NCBI RefSeq assembly: GCF_003130795.1
Contig: NZ_CP029353.1
Coordinates: 537,001 to 601,000 of the forward strand
DNA: 64,000 nt
Origin: Azospirillum thermophilum
GTDB lineage: Bacteria > Pseudomonadota > Alphaproteobacteria > Azospirillales > Azospirillaceae
Direction of reading: 5' to 3'
The translations under genes and the position numbers were made by a program. Below the pieces are notes generated by a model that worked only from the letters and a program-made list of their open reading frames with translations, did not search any database and was not told where the DNA came from. Each line of letters opens with the position of its first letter. Positions within the stretch are counted from its first letter, which is position 1. Of the stretch, positions 1 through 9,941 are shown piece after piece.

Positions 1-466
1 AGCGCGCCTTGATGCGGGCGAAGTCGACCGGCGGGGCCAGGTCGAGAATCAGCAGAGCCTCCTCCTCGGCGCTGCGGGCGGACTGGCGGCGCTGGGACTT
101 CTCCTGCTCCTTGTCCTTGCCGGCCTCGCGCCCGAACTCGAAGCTGAAGCCCTGGGCGGCACGGTCGCGCAGGAACTTCTCCTGCGTCGCCCAGTAGCCG
201 AGCGGCCAGCTCGGCCGCTGCCAGGTCGTGTCGCGCCGCAGGTCGGCCTCGATCTGTTCGGGCGACATGCCGGCGTAATAGTCCCAGGCGCGGTTGTACT
301 CGCGCACATGGTCCAGGCAGAACCACCAGTACTCGTTCAGGCTGTTGCGGTTCTTGGGCGCGCGGTACTCGCCGCCGCCGGCGCAGCCCGGGTGGTCGCA
401 CGCGCGCGTCGCGGTGCGGGGGCTGGGATCCGAAGCGAATGCGTAGCGGGCACGGCTCTTGGTCAT
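1..466 (-). CDS. J-domain (DnaJ-like) protein, C-terminus cut by window edge
   Basis: The reading frame starts at the ATG complementary to 464-466 and runs off the left edge, giving 155 visible residues. The N-terminal part is rich in Cys, Trp and His (a CDHPGC motif, then WWFCLDH, then WDYYAGMSPEQIEADLRRDT). A charged linker follows, and the last visible residues, LDLAPPVDFARIKAR, look like the first helix of a J domain. I recall this N-terminal module with a C-terminal J domain from alphaproteobacterial DnaJ-related proteins. The HPD motif itself would lie outside the window. It is divergent from bolA across about 150 bp. The role is probably that of an Hsp70 co-chaperone; its partner is unknown. 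Confidence 0.75.
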   Translation of the reverse strand, partial: MTKSRARYAFASDPSPRTATRACDHPGCAGGGEYRAPKNRNSLNEYWWFCLDHVREYNRAWDYYAGMSPEQIEADLRRDTTWQRPSWPLGYWATQEKFLRDRAAQGFSFEFGREAGKDKEQEKSQRRQSARSAEEEALLILDLAPPVDFARIKAR

Positions 467-618
467 CCTCGGATTATGGGAAGCGGCGGCTGCCGTGGCA
501 AGCGCGGGCGCCGTGGTCCTCCGTTGCCCCGGCGGGGGGCGGGAAACGCCCGCCGCGGCTTGACATTTGGCCGTCGAGGCACCCTCCTGGCGCGAGACAT
601 AGAAGAGGCGAGACCCCC

Positions 619-891
619 ATGAGCTACGCAACCCGAATCCGCACCAAGCTGGCCGAGGCCCTGGCGCCCGAGCGCCTGGAGGTCGTCGACGAATCGGCCC
701 GCCATGCCGGCCATGCCGGGTCCCGCCCCGAGGGCGAGACGCACTTCCACGTCACCATCGTCTCGGCGGCCTTCGCCGGCCGGTCGCGCGTCGAGCGGCA
801 GCGGATGGTGTACAGCCTGCTCGCCGATGAACTGCGGGAGCGTGTTCATGCGCTCGGCCTGACGACGCTCGCCCCCGGCGAGGGCGGCTGA
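619..891 (+). CDS. BolA family protein
   Basis: A 90-residue protein, the usual BolA length. It has the family's central HFHVTIVSAAFAGRSRVERQRMV segment, split here as HFHVTIVS, then AFAGRSRVERQR, followed by the helix MVYSLLADELRERVHALGL. BolA proteins bind monothiol glutaredoxins and [2Fe-2S] clusters and take part in iron-sulfur trafficking and stress or envelope responses. The ATG at 619 fits the family N-terminus (SYATRIRTKLAEALAPERLEVVDES). It appears monocistronic, divergent from the J-domain gene. The family call is firm; the subtype is not resolved. Confidence 0.9.
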   Translation: MSYATRIRTKLAEALAPERLEVVDESARHAGHAGSRPEGETHFHVTIVSAAFAGRSRVERQRMVYSLLADELRERVHALGLTTLAPGEGG

Positions 892-1098
892 ACAGTTCGG
901 CGGCCGGTCGCGGCCGGAATTACATACATAAGCATGCTACCCACGGTCGATTTTATTGGATCGGAAACGTGGAATAGGCGCGGGCGCAGTTGCATTTCTC
1001 GCTTCATTGAGTAAAGTGCGGGTTATGCAACCATTTATCGCGCCGTGGCAGGCTTTTGTTTCGCTCGCCTGCCAGCGGCTTCGTGGAAGGGGCTGCGG

Positions 1099-1602
1099 AT
1101 GGCGAAGCGTGGGCCGAAGAAGCGGGTGACACCTCCTCCCACCGGGGTGGAGCCGCTGAGAAGCCAGAACATCATGATCGGCGGGCATCGGACCAGCATG
1201 CGGCTGGAGCCGTCCATGTGGGACGCGCTGGAGGACATCGCCCGCCGGGAAGGGATTTCGGTCAACAAGCTCTGCACCCGCATCAAGGAGCGCATCGGCG
1301 AGCAGGCCCGCCGCCGGGGCCTGACGGAGGATCAGACCGACGTGACCCTGACCTCGGCGGTGCGGGTGTTCATCGCCGCCTACTACCGCAGGGCTTGCAC
1401 CGAGGAAGGACATCTGCGCGCCGGCCACGGCGGCAGCGATCCCTTCGTCGGCACGCCGTTCGAGCTGCTGCCGCAGTCGGAGGAGACCGAGGGTCCCGCG
1501 GCGGGTCCCGCGGCGGGCGCCGCCGCGGGGGGAGCCTTCCCGGCCACCGGTCCCCAGCACCTTGCCGCGCCGCGCCATCCCACGCAGCGGCTCGACGCCT
1601 GA
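1099..1602 (+). CDS. ribbon-helix-helix domain protein
   Basis: A 167-residue protein read from the ATG at 1099, which follows a purine-rich GGAAGGGG stretch. An upstream in-frame start at 1045 would add residues lacking family character. The core (residues about 28-100) contains RTSMRLEPSMWDALEDIARREGISVNKLCTRI, split as RTSMRLEPSMWDALEDIA and REGISVNKLCTRI, which matches the ribbon-helix-helix fold of small alphaproteobacterial DNA-binding proteins (DUF4169/Arc-like). The C-terminus is a low-complexity Gly-Pro-Ala tail. It is probably a small transcription regulator; its target is unknown. The preceding 206 bp holds an AT-rich stretch (about 915-1035), the likely promoter. Confidence 0.75.
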   Translation: MAKRGPKKRVTPPPTGVEPLRSQNIMIGGHRTSMRLEPSMWDALEDIARREGISVNKLCTRIKERIGEQARRRGLTEDQTDVTLTSAVRVFIAAYYRRACTEEGHLRAGHGGSDPFVGTPFELLPQSEETEGPAAGPAAGAAAGGAFPATGPQHLAAPRHPTQRLDA

Positions 1603-1646
1603 TCGCGGTAACCGGCCGCCCGGCGCTCTGACGGAGCGGCGGGCGG

Positions 1647-2243
1647 CTATTCCGCGGCGGCGCCGGCGGGTTCGTCGCCGGTGTAGTAGTCCGGCCAGTG
1701 CTTGCGGACGACGTCGCCGTCGCTGGCGAAGATATGGCACATGTTCAGGAGCACGGGACGCTCCCCGCCCGAGGGCTTGCGCCCTTCGGCCTTCGCCTTC
1801 TCCTCCTGGGCCCGGGCCAGGACCGGATAGATGGTCTGGAAGGCGGTGGTGGCCAGCGGCCCCAGAAGCTCCACCAGATGCGTGCAGCCCTTGGTGCCGC
1901 CCAGCAGCTCCTTGACCGCCCGCGTCCAGCCCGGACCGATGGGCAGCCCGACCAGCTTCTGGAAATTCGGCGTGATCGAGCCGCAGGTGCGGTAGGGGCT
2001 GTTGTCGGTGACCGCCACGATCTCCTTCACGGTCAGCCGGTCGTCCACCGTCAGCCGCAGCCACATCTCGTGCACGGGGTCGCCCGGCTCCAGCGTGCCG
2101 CGGTCGGCGACCTGGAAGGGATAGCTCTTGGTGTCGGTGAGGTGTCCCTCGATATCCCACAGACCGTCTGCGCGGCGGAAGCCCTCGCAGACCACCCGGC
2201 GGGTGTGGATGGGCTCGCGGTCGGCCGGCGGGGGCAGGGGCAT
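1647..2243 (-). CDS. DUF2889 family protein
   Basis: A 198-residue protein. Conserved segments visible are IHTRRVVCEGFRRADGLWDIEG, read as IHTRRVVCEGF and DGLWDIEGHLTDTKSYPF, then DPVHEMWLRLTVDD and the Cys-containing PYRTCGSITPNFQKLVGL and GTKGCTHLVELLGPLATTAFQ. These are hallmarks of DUF2889, a proteobacterial family of unknown function. The ATG at 2243 is preferred over an upstream TTG at 2279, which would add a 12-residue hydrophobic stretch. No signal peptide or membrane segment is seen. No neighbour indicates a function. Confidence 0.8.
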   Translation of the reverse strand: MPLPPPADREPIHTRRVVCEGFRRADGLWDIEGHLTDTKSYPFQVADRGTLEPGDPVHEMWLRLTVDDRLTVKEIVAVTDNSPYRTCGSITPNFQKLVGLPIGPGWTRAVKELLGGTKGCTHLVELLGPLATTAFQTIYPVLARAQEEKAKAEGRKPSGGERPVLLNMCHIFASDGDVVRKHWPDYYTGDEPAGAAAE

Positions 2244-2380
2244 CGGGATCTCGGTCGCACTGGTTGCCAGGATCAGCAACTATCGGCGGGGCATGCCAGA
2301 GGGTCAAGCAGCCCCGCCGCAATGCAGCGTTACCTATAGGTCAACCCAGCCGCCCCGGATCGAGGGGCCGGCTGCGCCGG

Positions 2381-2839
2381 TCACAGCGTGGCGCCGACCG
2401 AATAGTGGCTTCCGAAGATGAAGGCCTCGCGGTCGCGCAGCTCCTCCTCCAGATGGGCACGCACCACCGCCGAGAGGTCGCGGATGGAGACGATGCCCAC
2501 CACCTCGTCCCTGTCGACCACCGGCAGATGGCGGTAATTGTGGCGGTCCATCAGCTCCATGGCGGAGAAGGCGGTGGCGGAGGGTTCCAGCGTGTCGGGC
2601 CCGCGGGTCATCACCTCGCCGAGGCGGGTGGCGGCGGGATCGCGTCCGGCGGCGACCACGCGGGCGGTCAGGTCGCGCTCGGTGAAGATGCCGGTCAGCC
2701 GGCGCCCCTCGGTCACGAGCACGGCGCCGATGCGCTTTTCCGCCATCAGGATGGCGGCGTCGCGGACGGTCGCGTCCGGCGGGAGGGTGGTCAGGTCCTG
2801 CTGCTTGACGACGTCGGGGATCAGCTTGCGGGTCGGCAT
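2381..2839 (-). CDS. CBS-domain protein
   Basis: A 152-residue protein made of two CBS motifs. The first covers about residues 8-65 (MAEKRIGAVLVTEGRRLTGI followed by FTERDL). The second covers about 72-130 (VMTRGPDTLEPSATAFSAME, then RHLPVVDRDEVVGIVSIRDL). Stand-alone CBS pairs bind adenine nucleotides such as AMP, ATP or SAM and often regulate partner proteins. An AAGGAGG ribosome-binding sequence lies just upstream of the ATG at 2839, so the start is well supported. It lies downstream of aroB but has its own leader. The partner is unknown. Confidence 0.88.
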   Translation of the reverse strand: MPTRKLIPDVVKQQDLTTLPPDATVRDAAILMAEKRIGAVLVTEGRRLTGIFTERDLTARVVAAGRDPAATRLGEVMTRGPDTLEPSATAFSAMELMDRHNYRHLPVVDRDEVVGIVSIRDLSAVVRAHLEEELRDREAFIFGSHYSVGATL

Positions 2840-2972
2840 TGGTCCTCCTTATCCATCGGTGCGGTGGAATGACGAAGGGGGGCGCGGCGCCTGTCGTTTA
2901 GTTGCGCAGGGCGCCGCCGCATTGCAATGCCGGGGCGGTGAACAATCCGCGTTATGAAACTTATTTAACCGA

Positions 2973-4094
2973 TCAGCCGGCGAGCGACTCCGCCAGCACC
3001 TCGCGCACCGCCGCCGCATCGACGTCGCGCAGGGTGAAGGCCTGGCCGAGGCCGCGGACGAGGACGAAGGTGATGCGGCCGTCCTGCACCTTCTTGTCCT
3101 TGGCCATGGCGCGGACCAGCCAGTCGACGTCCCATGCCACGCCGGCCACGTCGGCGATCCGCACCGGCAGCCCGACCGCCTTCAGATGGGCGCGGGCGCG
3201 GGCGGCATCCTCCGCCGGGCAGAGGCCGAGCCGGACCGACAGGTCGAAGGCCAGCACCATGCCGATCGCCACCGCCTCGCCATGCAGCAGGGTCTGGCCG
3301 AAGCCGGTCGCCGCCTCCAGCGCGTGGCCGAAGGTGTGGCCGAGGTTGAGCAGGGCGCGGTCGCCGCTCTCCCGCTCGTCGACGCCGACGATGTCGGCCT
3401 TGGCGCGGCAGCTCACCGTCACGGCGTGGCGCCGGGCGGCGCTGTCGCCGTCCACCACGCGGGCGCCGTTCTCCTCCAGCCAGGAGAAGAAGTCGGGCAG
3501 CCGGATCAGGCCGTACTTCGCCACCTCGGCATAGCCGGCCAGAACCTCGCGCCTGGGCAGGGTATCCAGCGTGGCGGTGTCGGCGATCACCAGCTTCGGC
3601 TGGTGGAAGGCGCCGATCAGGTTCTTGCCGTGGCGGCTGTTGATGCCCGTCTTGCCGCCGACCGAGCTGTCCACCTGGGAGAGCAGGGTGGTCGGCACCT
3701 GGATGAAGTCGATGCCGCGCAGCGCGCTGGCCGCGGCGAAGCCGGTGATGTCGCCGATCACCCCGCCGCCGAGCGCCAGCAGCATGGTCGACCGCTCGAT
3801 CCCGCGGCCGAGGATGCCGTCCATCAGGTCGGTGAAATGGGCGAAGTCCTTGGTCTTCTCCCCCGCCGGCAGCACGATGGCCGGGCTGGGCGCGATTCCC
3901 GCAGCGGACAGCGCACGCTCCAGTGTCGGCAGGTGGAGCGGGGCGACGTTCTCGTCGGTGACGACGATCGGGGCCTTGCCGCGGGTCAGGGCGGCGATGC
4001 GCGGTCCGGCCTCCGCCAGCACGCCGTCGCCGACCAGGATGTCGTAGCTGCGCGGGCCGAGGTCGAGGCGGACGATGTCGGGCGTGGCGGTCAT
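2973..4094 (-). CDS. aroB: 3-dehydroquinate synthase
   Basis: A 373-residue NAD-dependent enzyme converting DAHP to 3-dehydroquinate, the second step of the shikimate pathway. It shows the family motifs GGGVIGDITGFAAA, PTTLLSQVDSSVGGKTGIN, AEVAKYGLI, the zinc-ligand segment GHTFGHALEAATGF and LLHGEAVAIGM. The ATG (4092-4094) overlaps the aroK stop codon by one base (TGATG), so translation is probably coupled. Length is typical. It is a soluble cytoplasmic enzyme and the call is very secure. Confidence 0.97.
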   Translation of the reverse strand: MTATPDIVRLDLGPRSYDILVGDGVLAEAGPRIAALTRGKAPIVVTDENVAPLHLPTLERALSAAGIAPSPAIVLPAGEKTKDFAHFTDLMDGILGRGIERSTMLLALGGGVIGDITGFAAASALRGIDFIQVPTTLLSQVDSSVGGKTGINSRHGKNLIGAFHQPKLVIADTATLDTLPRREVLAGYAEVAKYGLIRLPDFFSWLEENGARVVDGDSAARRHAVTVSCRAKADIVGVDERESGDRALLNLGHTFGHALEAATGFGQTLLHGEAVAIGMVLAFDLSVRLGLCPAEDAARARAHLKAVGLPVRIADVAGVAWDVDWLVRAMAKDKKVQDGRITFVLVRGLGQAFTLRDVDAAAVREVLAESLAG

Positions 4095-4747
4095 CAGGGC
4101 TTCTCGGGCGAGGAGGTGGCGGTGTGGGGGGCGGAGCCGTGGGCGCCGTGATGGTGGCGCGACCGGTGGGGCAGGGCGACGCCGAAATGCGCCTCCAGCG
4201 CGTCGATCACCAGTTCCACCGTTGTGTCGGGCGGCCGTTCGTCGCTGATCACCGTCAGGTCGGCCTCGGCGTAGACGGGGTAGCGCAGTTCCATCAGCCG
4301 GGCGAGGATCTCGCGCGGGTCGCCCTGGTTCAGGATGGGGCGGTGGGTGCGCCGGGCCGTCCGCGCCACCAGCACGTCGAGCTCCGCCTTCAGCCATACC
4401 GACACGCCATGATCGCGGATGGCGGCGCGGGTCTCGGGATCCATGAAGGCGCCGCCGCCGGTCGCCAGCACATGCACCGGCTCGTCGCGCAGCAGGCGGG
4501 CGATGATGCGGCGTTCCACCGAGCGGAAGACCGTCTCGCCGTCGCGGGCGAAAATCTCGGCGATGGTGCAGCCGGCCGCCGCCTCGATCTCGGTGTCGGC
4601 GTCGCGGAAGGGCAGATGCAGCCGCGCGGCGAGCCGCCGGCCGATGGCGCTTTTCCCGGCCCCCATCAGTCCGACCAGGACCACGGAGCGGGGGATGATC
4701 GGCCGGGCGGAGGGTCCGGTCTCCGGCGGCGTGGCGGTGGCAGTCAT
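4094..4747 (-). CDS. aroK: shikimate kinase
   Basis: A 217-residue protein. Walker A is [11 protein letters not shown] (about residues 26-36). The DADTEIE shikimate-binding motif, the FRSVERR segment, the [13 protein letters not shown] loop and the lid region [14 protein letters not shown] are all present. It phosphorylates shikimate at the 3-hydroxyl using ATP. It is about 40 residues longer than minimal AroK because of a C-terminal tail with a [10 protein letters not shown] stretch, whose role is unknown. It is the first gene of an aroK-aroB pair overlapping by one base, and is divergent from the small membrane peptide gene at 5005 across about 257 bp. Confidence 0.96.
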   Translation of the reverse strand: MTATATPPETGPSARPIIPRSVVLVGLMGAGKSAIGRRLAARLHLPFRDADTEIEAAAGCTIAEIFARDGETVFRSVERRIIARLLRDEPVHVLATGGGAFMDPETRAAIRDHGVSVWLKAELDVLVARTARRTHRPILNQGDPREILARLMELRYPVYAEADLTVISDERPPDTTVELVIDALEAHFGVALPHRSRHHHGAHGSAPHTATSSPEKP

Positions 4748-5004
4748 CGATGCAAGCGGTCCTTCAAACCCCAGATCCTTCCCGAAACCTCAAGGCGGCG
4801 CCGCAGGCTTTGCCTTGGCCGGCGGGGCACGGGTTGCGTCCCCTGCCGTCCTGCGGCTAAAGTGGCGGCGCCCGCGATGGCGGCTGCCGGGCAACAGTCC
4901 GATGCTTTAGCAGAAAAGCGCACCCTTGTCCCAAGCCGCGGGGACGCCGGGTGTGTTAGGTCCCTCGCCCGCCCGATCCCGTACACAGAACACGTCTTGA
5001 TGCC

Positions 5005-5145
5005 ATGAGCCGGTTCCTCTCCGTCCTCGTCATTCTGCTGTTGCTCGTCATCGGCGGCGGTATGGCGTTCCTTGCCTCCTGGGACATGCCGGCTCCATCC
5101 AAGACGGTGGAGAAGGTCCTGCCGGATGAGCGCTTCCCGCGCTGA
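5005..5145 (+). CDS. small single-pass membrane peptide (46 aa)
   Basis: An ATG at 5005 opens a 46-codon frame: one hydrophobic helix (FLSVLVILLLLVIGGGMAFL, residues 4-23), then a short soluble tail with ASWDMPAPSKTVEKVLPDER. Its last 20 bases overlap the start of the next gene (ATG at 5126) in another frame, so translation of the two is probably linked. The tail's proline, acidic and basic residues look like real protein, and I recall similar peptides upstream of xerD in related bacteria, though I cannot verify that here. The function is unknown; it may be a membrane anchor or an accessory to the exported neighbour. Confidence 0.6.
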   Translation: MSRFLSVLVILLLLVIGGGMAFLASWDMPAPSKTVEKVLPDERFPR

Positions 5146-7027
5146 CCGCGACCCCGCCGACCCGGCGCCCCTCCGTCCGGTTCTGGCCGTCCTTGCGCTG
5201 CCGCTGCTGGCCGGCGGTCTTGCGGTCGCCGTCCTGACGGACGGGCGGCCTGCCTTCGCGCAGGCGGCCGGCGGCCCGATCCGCCTCGTGCCGGCGCCGG
5301 CCACCCCGGCTCCCGACGCGTCCCCGATACCGGAGGTACCCGTCGCCGGGCCGCCGGCGGCACAGGACGCGCGTCCGCTGCCGTCGTCCGGCGTCCCTGG
5401 GGAAAGTGCCGCGGACGAGGCCAATCCCATCGTGAAGCGCCCGGCCGCCGTCCGGGCGGAGCCGCTGGGCGCGCCCGACCCCGACGGGGCCGGTCCGCTG
5501 ACCGGCGCCCAGGGGATGGGGGACCAGCCCTGGCAGGGCGTCGCGCGGTCGGCCGTGCTCGATCTCGTCGCCGACCTGCCGGTTGCCACCCCCTCGCCCG
5601 CGGTCAAGACGCTGCAACGCCGCCTGCTGCTGAGCGCCGGTTCGCCCGCTGCGAAGCCGGAGGATCCGGCGCCGCCCCACGGCTTCGGCGCCCTGCGCGT
5701 CGCCAAGCTCGCCGCCATGGGCGATCCCCGCGGTGCCGCCGGGCTGGCCGCCCTGCTGCCGCAGGCGCTGGCCGACGAAGCGACGGCGCGTGCGCTGACG
5801 GATGCCGAGCTGCTGTCGGATGCCATCGACTGTCCGCGGGCGATCGAGCGGGGGAAGGCCTTCCAGGCGGCCTACTGGGTCAAGCTGGAGCTTCTGTGCC
5901 GGGCCCGCGGCGCCGACCGTGCCGCGGCCGGCGACCTGCTGCCGCGCCTGCGCGAGGTGGCGGAGCCGACCGACCCCTTCCTGCCCGTCGCCGAATCGCT
6001 GGCCGGCGGGGCGCCGCCCGCCGTGCGGACGCTGGCGGAGGCCGACGCGCTGACGCTGGCGGCCCTGCGGACCCTGCGCGTCGCCCTGCCGGCGGACAGC
6101 CTGTCGCTGACGGACCCCGCCCGCCTCGCCGCCGTCGCGGCCAGCGAGGCGACGGAGCCGGCCGTGCGCGCCACGGCGGGGGAACGGGCCGCCGCCTCCC
6201 TCTTCCTCGACGCCCGCGCCCTGACCGATATCTACCGGACCGTGCAGCCCAAGGGGGACGAGCTGCTGCGCATGGCCGACGTCGCCGCGCGCGACCGCTC
6301 CGCCCGCAGCCGGGCGCTGCTGCATCAGGCGATGCTCGGCACGATGGACGGCGGCCGCCGGGTGGCGCTCGCCCGGCTGGCGGTGGAGCTGGTGGAGCCG
6401 CCCCTGCTGTCCGGCCCGGTCGGCAACGCCGCCACCGCCCTGCTCGACACCGTATCGCCGACGCCCGATGCCGCCGCCCTGGCGCCGTCCGCGGCGCGGC
6501 TCTACTACGCGCTGGGCCGCGGCGACGTGGCGCGGCGCTGGCACGAGCTTGCCCTGCGCACCGGCCGCAGCGCCGACGTGGCTTGGCTGTGGCCGATGGG
6601 GGCCGTGCTGGGGCTGATGCGGCCGGACAGCCTCGCCGGCTGGCTGGACGAGGCGCTGCGCGGCGCCGACGACCCGGCGCGCGGACGGGTCGCAGGCCAG
6701 CTCGCCCTGCTGCAGGCGACCGGATTCCCGGTGCCGGAGGAGGCCTGGGTCAAGGCGACCGGCGCGGCGCCGCCGGCGGCACCCGACCGGCCGCCCACCG
6801 CCGACCCCGTGCTGTGGCAGCGCCTGACCGAGGCGTCGGCCGCCGGGCGGGTGGGGGAGACGGTGCTGGCCTCGCTCCTGCTGTTGGGAGAGGGCGGGCC
6901 GGCCGCCGCGGCGCCGCTGGTGACGGCACGGGTGGTCGCCGCCCTGCGCGGCATCGGGCTGGAGGCGGACGCCCGCGCGATCGCCCGCGAGGCCGCCGCC
7001 GTGCTGGCCGTACCTCCGGGAGCATGA
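5126..7027 (+). CDS. large exported or membrane-anchored Ala-rich protein, function unknown
   Basis: A 633-residue protein from the ATG at 5126, overlapping the upstream peptide gene by 20 bp. The N-terminus has a basic region, then a hydrophobic segment (PVLAVLALPLLAGGLAVAVL, about residues 17-36) and a signal-peptidase-like AFAQA-A site, then a Pro/Ala-rich linker to about residue 130. The remainder is alpha-helical and Ala/Leu-rich, repeat-like without a clear motif. Genes like this next to xerD in Rhodospirillales have been given an 'antifreeze glycopeptide' label, which rests on composition only. It is followed four bases later by xerD, so the three genes probably form one transcript. 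No catalytic motif is seen. Confidence 0.7.
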   Translation: MSASRADRDPADPAPLRPVLAVLALPLLAGGLAVAVLTDGRPAFAQAAGGPIRLVPAPATPAPDASPIPEVPVAGPPAAQDARPLPSSGVPGESAADEANPIVKRPAAVRAEPLGAPDPDGAGPLTGAQGMGDQPWQGVARSAVLDLVADLPVATPSPAVKTLQRRLLLSAGSPAAKPEDPAPPHGFGALRVAKLAAMGDPRGAAGLAALLPQALADEATARALTDAELLSDAIDCPRAIERGKAFQAAYWVKLELLCRARGADRAAAGDLLPRLREVAEPTDPFLPVAESLAGGAPPAVRTLAEADALTLAALRTLRVALPADSLSLTDPARLAAVAASEATEPAVRATAGERAAASLFLDARALTDIYRTVQPKGDELLRMADVAARDRSARSRALLHQAMLGTMDGGRRVALARLAVELVEPPLLSGPVGNAATALLDTVSPTPDAAALAPSAARLYYALGRGDVARRWHELALRTGRSADVAWLWPMGAVLGLMRPDSLAGWLDEALRGADDPARGRVAGQLALLQATGFPVPEEAWVKATGAAPPAAPDRPPTADPVLWQRLTEASAAGRVGETVLASLLLLGEGGPAAAAPLVTARVVAALRGIGLEADARAIAREAAAVLAVPPGA

Positions 7028-7031
7028 CGGC

Positions 7032-8114
7032 ATGGGCGATCCGAAGATCGCGGCCGACCTGAAGAAGGCCGTGCCCGGCAAGGCCGAGGCGAAGCGCCGC
7101 GGCCGTCCGTGCAAGCCGCGCCCCGCGGCGGGGTCTCCCCATCTCGACGCCTTCCTCGACATGCTGACGGCGGAGCGGGGGGCGGCGCTGAACACGCGGC
7201 TCGCCTACGAGCGCGACCTGACCGACCTCGGCCTGTGGCTCGCCCAGCGCGGGCTGCCGCTGGAGCGGGCGGGGACGGAGGATCTGCGCGCCTATCTCGC
7301 CTTCCAGGGCAAGGCCGGCTTCCAGGACAAGGCCGACGGGCCGGGCAGGGCGGACGGGCAGGCCGCCCCGTCGCCCCGCACCGTCGCCCGCCGCCTGTCG
7401 GCGATGCGCCAGTTCTACCGCTTCCTGGTGTCGGAAGGTCGGCGCGCCGACGATCCGTCCTCGGCCCTCGACAGCCCCAAGCAGGGGCGCCCGCTGCCGA
7501 AGATCCTGACCGAGGCGGAGGTCGGCGCGATGATCGCCACCGCCCAGGCGCGCGGCGGGCCGGAAGGACTGCGGCTGGTGGCGCTGCTGGAGGTGCTCTA
7601 CGCCACCGGCCTGCGCGTGTCGGAGCTGGTCGGGCTGCCGATGACCGCCATCCTGCGGGACGGGCGCGGCCTGATCGTCCGCGGCAAGGGCGGCAAGGAG
7701 CGGATGGTCCCGCTGTCCGAGCCGGCGACCGCGGCGCTCTTCGCCTATCTGCCGCACCGCAGCCATTTCCTGGTGCCGGGGCAGGAGGCGGCGCAGACGC
7801 CCTTCCTGTTCCCCTCGCGCAGCTCGTCCGACGGGCACCTGACGCGCCAGCGCTTCGCCCAGCTCCTCAAGGCGCTGGCGATCGAGTCGAACATCGACCC
7901 GGAGAAGGTCAGCCCGCACGTCCTGCGCCATGCCTTCGCCACCCATCTGCTCGACCATGGGGCAGACCTGCGCTCGGTCCAGAAGATGCTGGGCCATGCC
8001 GACATCGCCACCACCCAGATCTACACGCATGTGGTGTCGGAGCGGCTGCGGGCGGTGATGCACGACCATCACCCGCTGGCCCGCCGCGCGCCGGCGCGCT
8101 CGAAGGCGGAGTGA
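7032..8114 (+). CDS. xerD: site-specific tyrosine recombinase XerD
   Basis: A 360-residue tyrosine recombinase. The N-terminal SAM-like core-binding domain spans about residues 36-150. The catalytic domain carries Arg195 (ATGLRVSEL), the GKGGKER lysine region, His296-x-x-Arg299 (HVLRHAFATHLL), His322 (LGHADIATTQ) and the nucleophile Tyr331 (IYTHV). With XerC it resolves chromosome dimers at dif. It is longer than E. coli XerD because of a basic N-terminal extension and an inserted GFQDKADGPGRADGQ-type linker at about 96-112. It starts four bases after the preceding stop. XerD rather than XerC is inferred from overall similarity. Confidence 0.9.
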   Translation: MGDPKIAADLKKAVPGKAEAKRRGRPCKPRPAAGSPHLDAFLDMLTAERGAALNTRLAYERDLTDLGLWLAQRGLPLERAGTEDLRAYLAFQGKAGFQDKADGPGRADGQAAPSPRTVARRLSAMRQFYRFLVSEGRRADDPSSALDSPKQGRPLPKILTEAEVGAMIATAQARGGPEGLRLVALLEVLYATGLRVSELVGLPMTAILRDGRGLIVRGKGGKERMVPLSEPATAALFAYLPHRSHFLVPGQEAAQTPFLFPSRSSSDGHLTRQRFAQLLKALAIESNIDPEKVSPHVLRHAFATHLLDHGADLRSVQKMLGHADIATTQIYTHVVSERLRAVMHDHHPLARRAPARSKAE

Positions 8115-8181
8115 CGCGCGCCTGCGCCTTTCGGCAGGCCTCCCTGTCCGGCATGCGACGTTAGGCCCTCCCTCCGCCGCG

Positions 8182-8211
8182 TTGGGGCGGTCCCGGAGGT
8201 TGTGCTATACG
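8182..8211 (+). promoter_or_regulatory. candidate promoter for malate synthase
   Basis: TTGGGG (8182-8187) and TATACG (8206-8211) are separated by 18 bp, 52 bases before the malate synthase ATG. The -10 box is good and the -35 box is weak. Prediction only. Confidence 0.3.
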
Positions 8212-8263
8212 CTTGGGTCAACGACAGCACCGCGATCACGCGCGGCAGCAGGGGAGCGAGCGT

Positions 8264-9868
<1,605 letters not shown>

Positions 9869-9903
9869 GCGCTCCCCGCCGCTGTCGCGCCTTCCCGAGG
9901 GGC

Positions 9904-9938
9904 CCGAACCCGAAGAGGCGGCGGTGAGGCGGGTTCGG
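9904..9938. terminator. candidate hairpin between convergent genes
   Basis: CCGAACCCG (9904-9912) pairs perfectly with CGGGTTCGG (9930-9938) across a 17-nt loop between the convergent aceB and methyltransferase genes. There is no U-tract, so this is at best a weak or Rho-assisted terminator. Confidence 0.3.
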
Positions 9939-9941
9939 CGG

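Noticed and set aside
5048..7195. A 715-codon minus-strand frame opposite the exported protein
   Set aside because: No recognisable domain, and the plus strand has a signal peptide and tight spacing to xerD. I keep the plus-strand gene.
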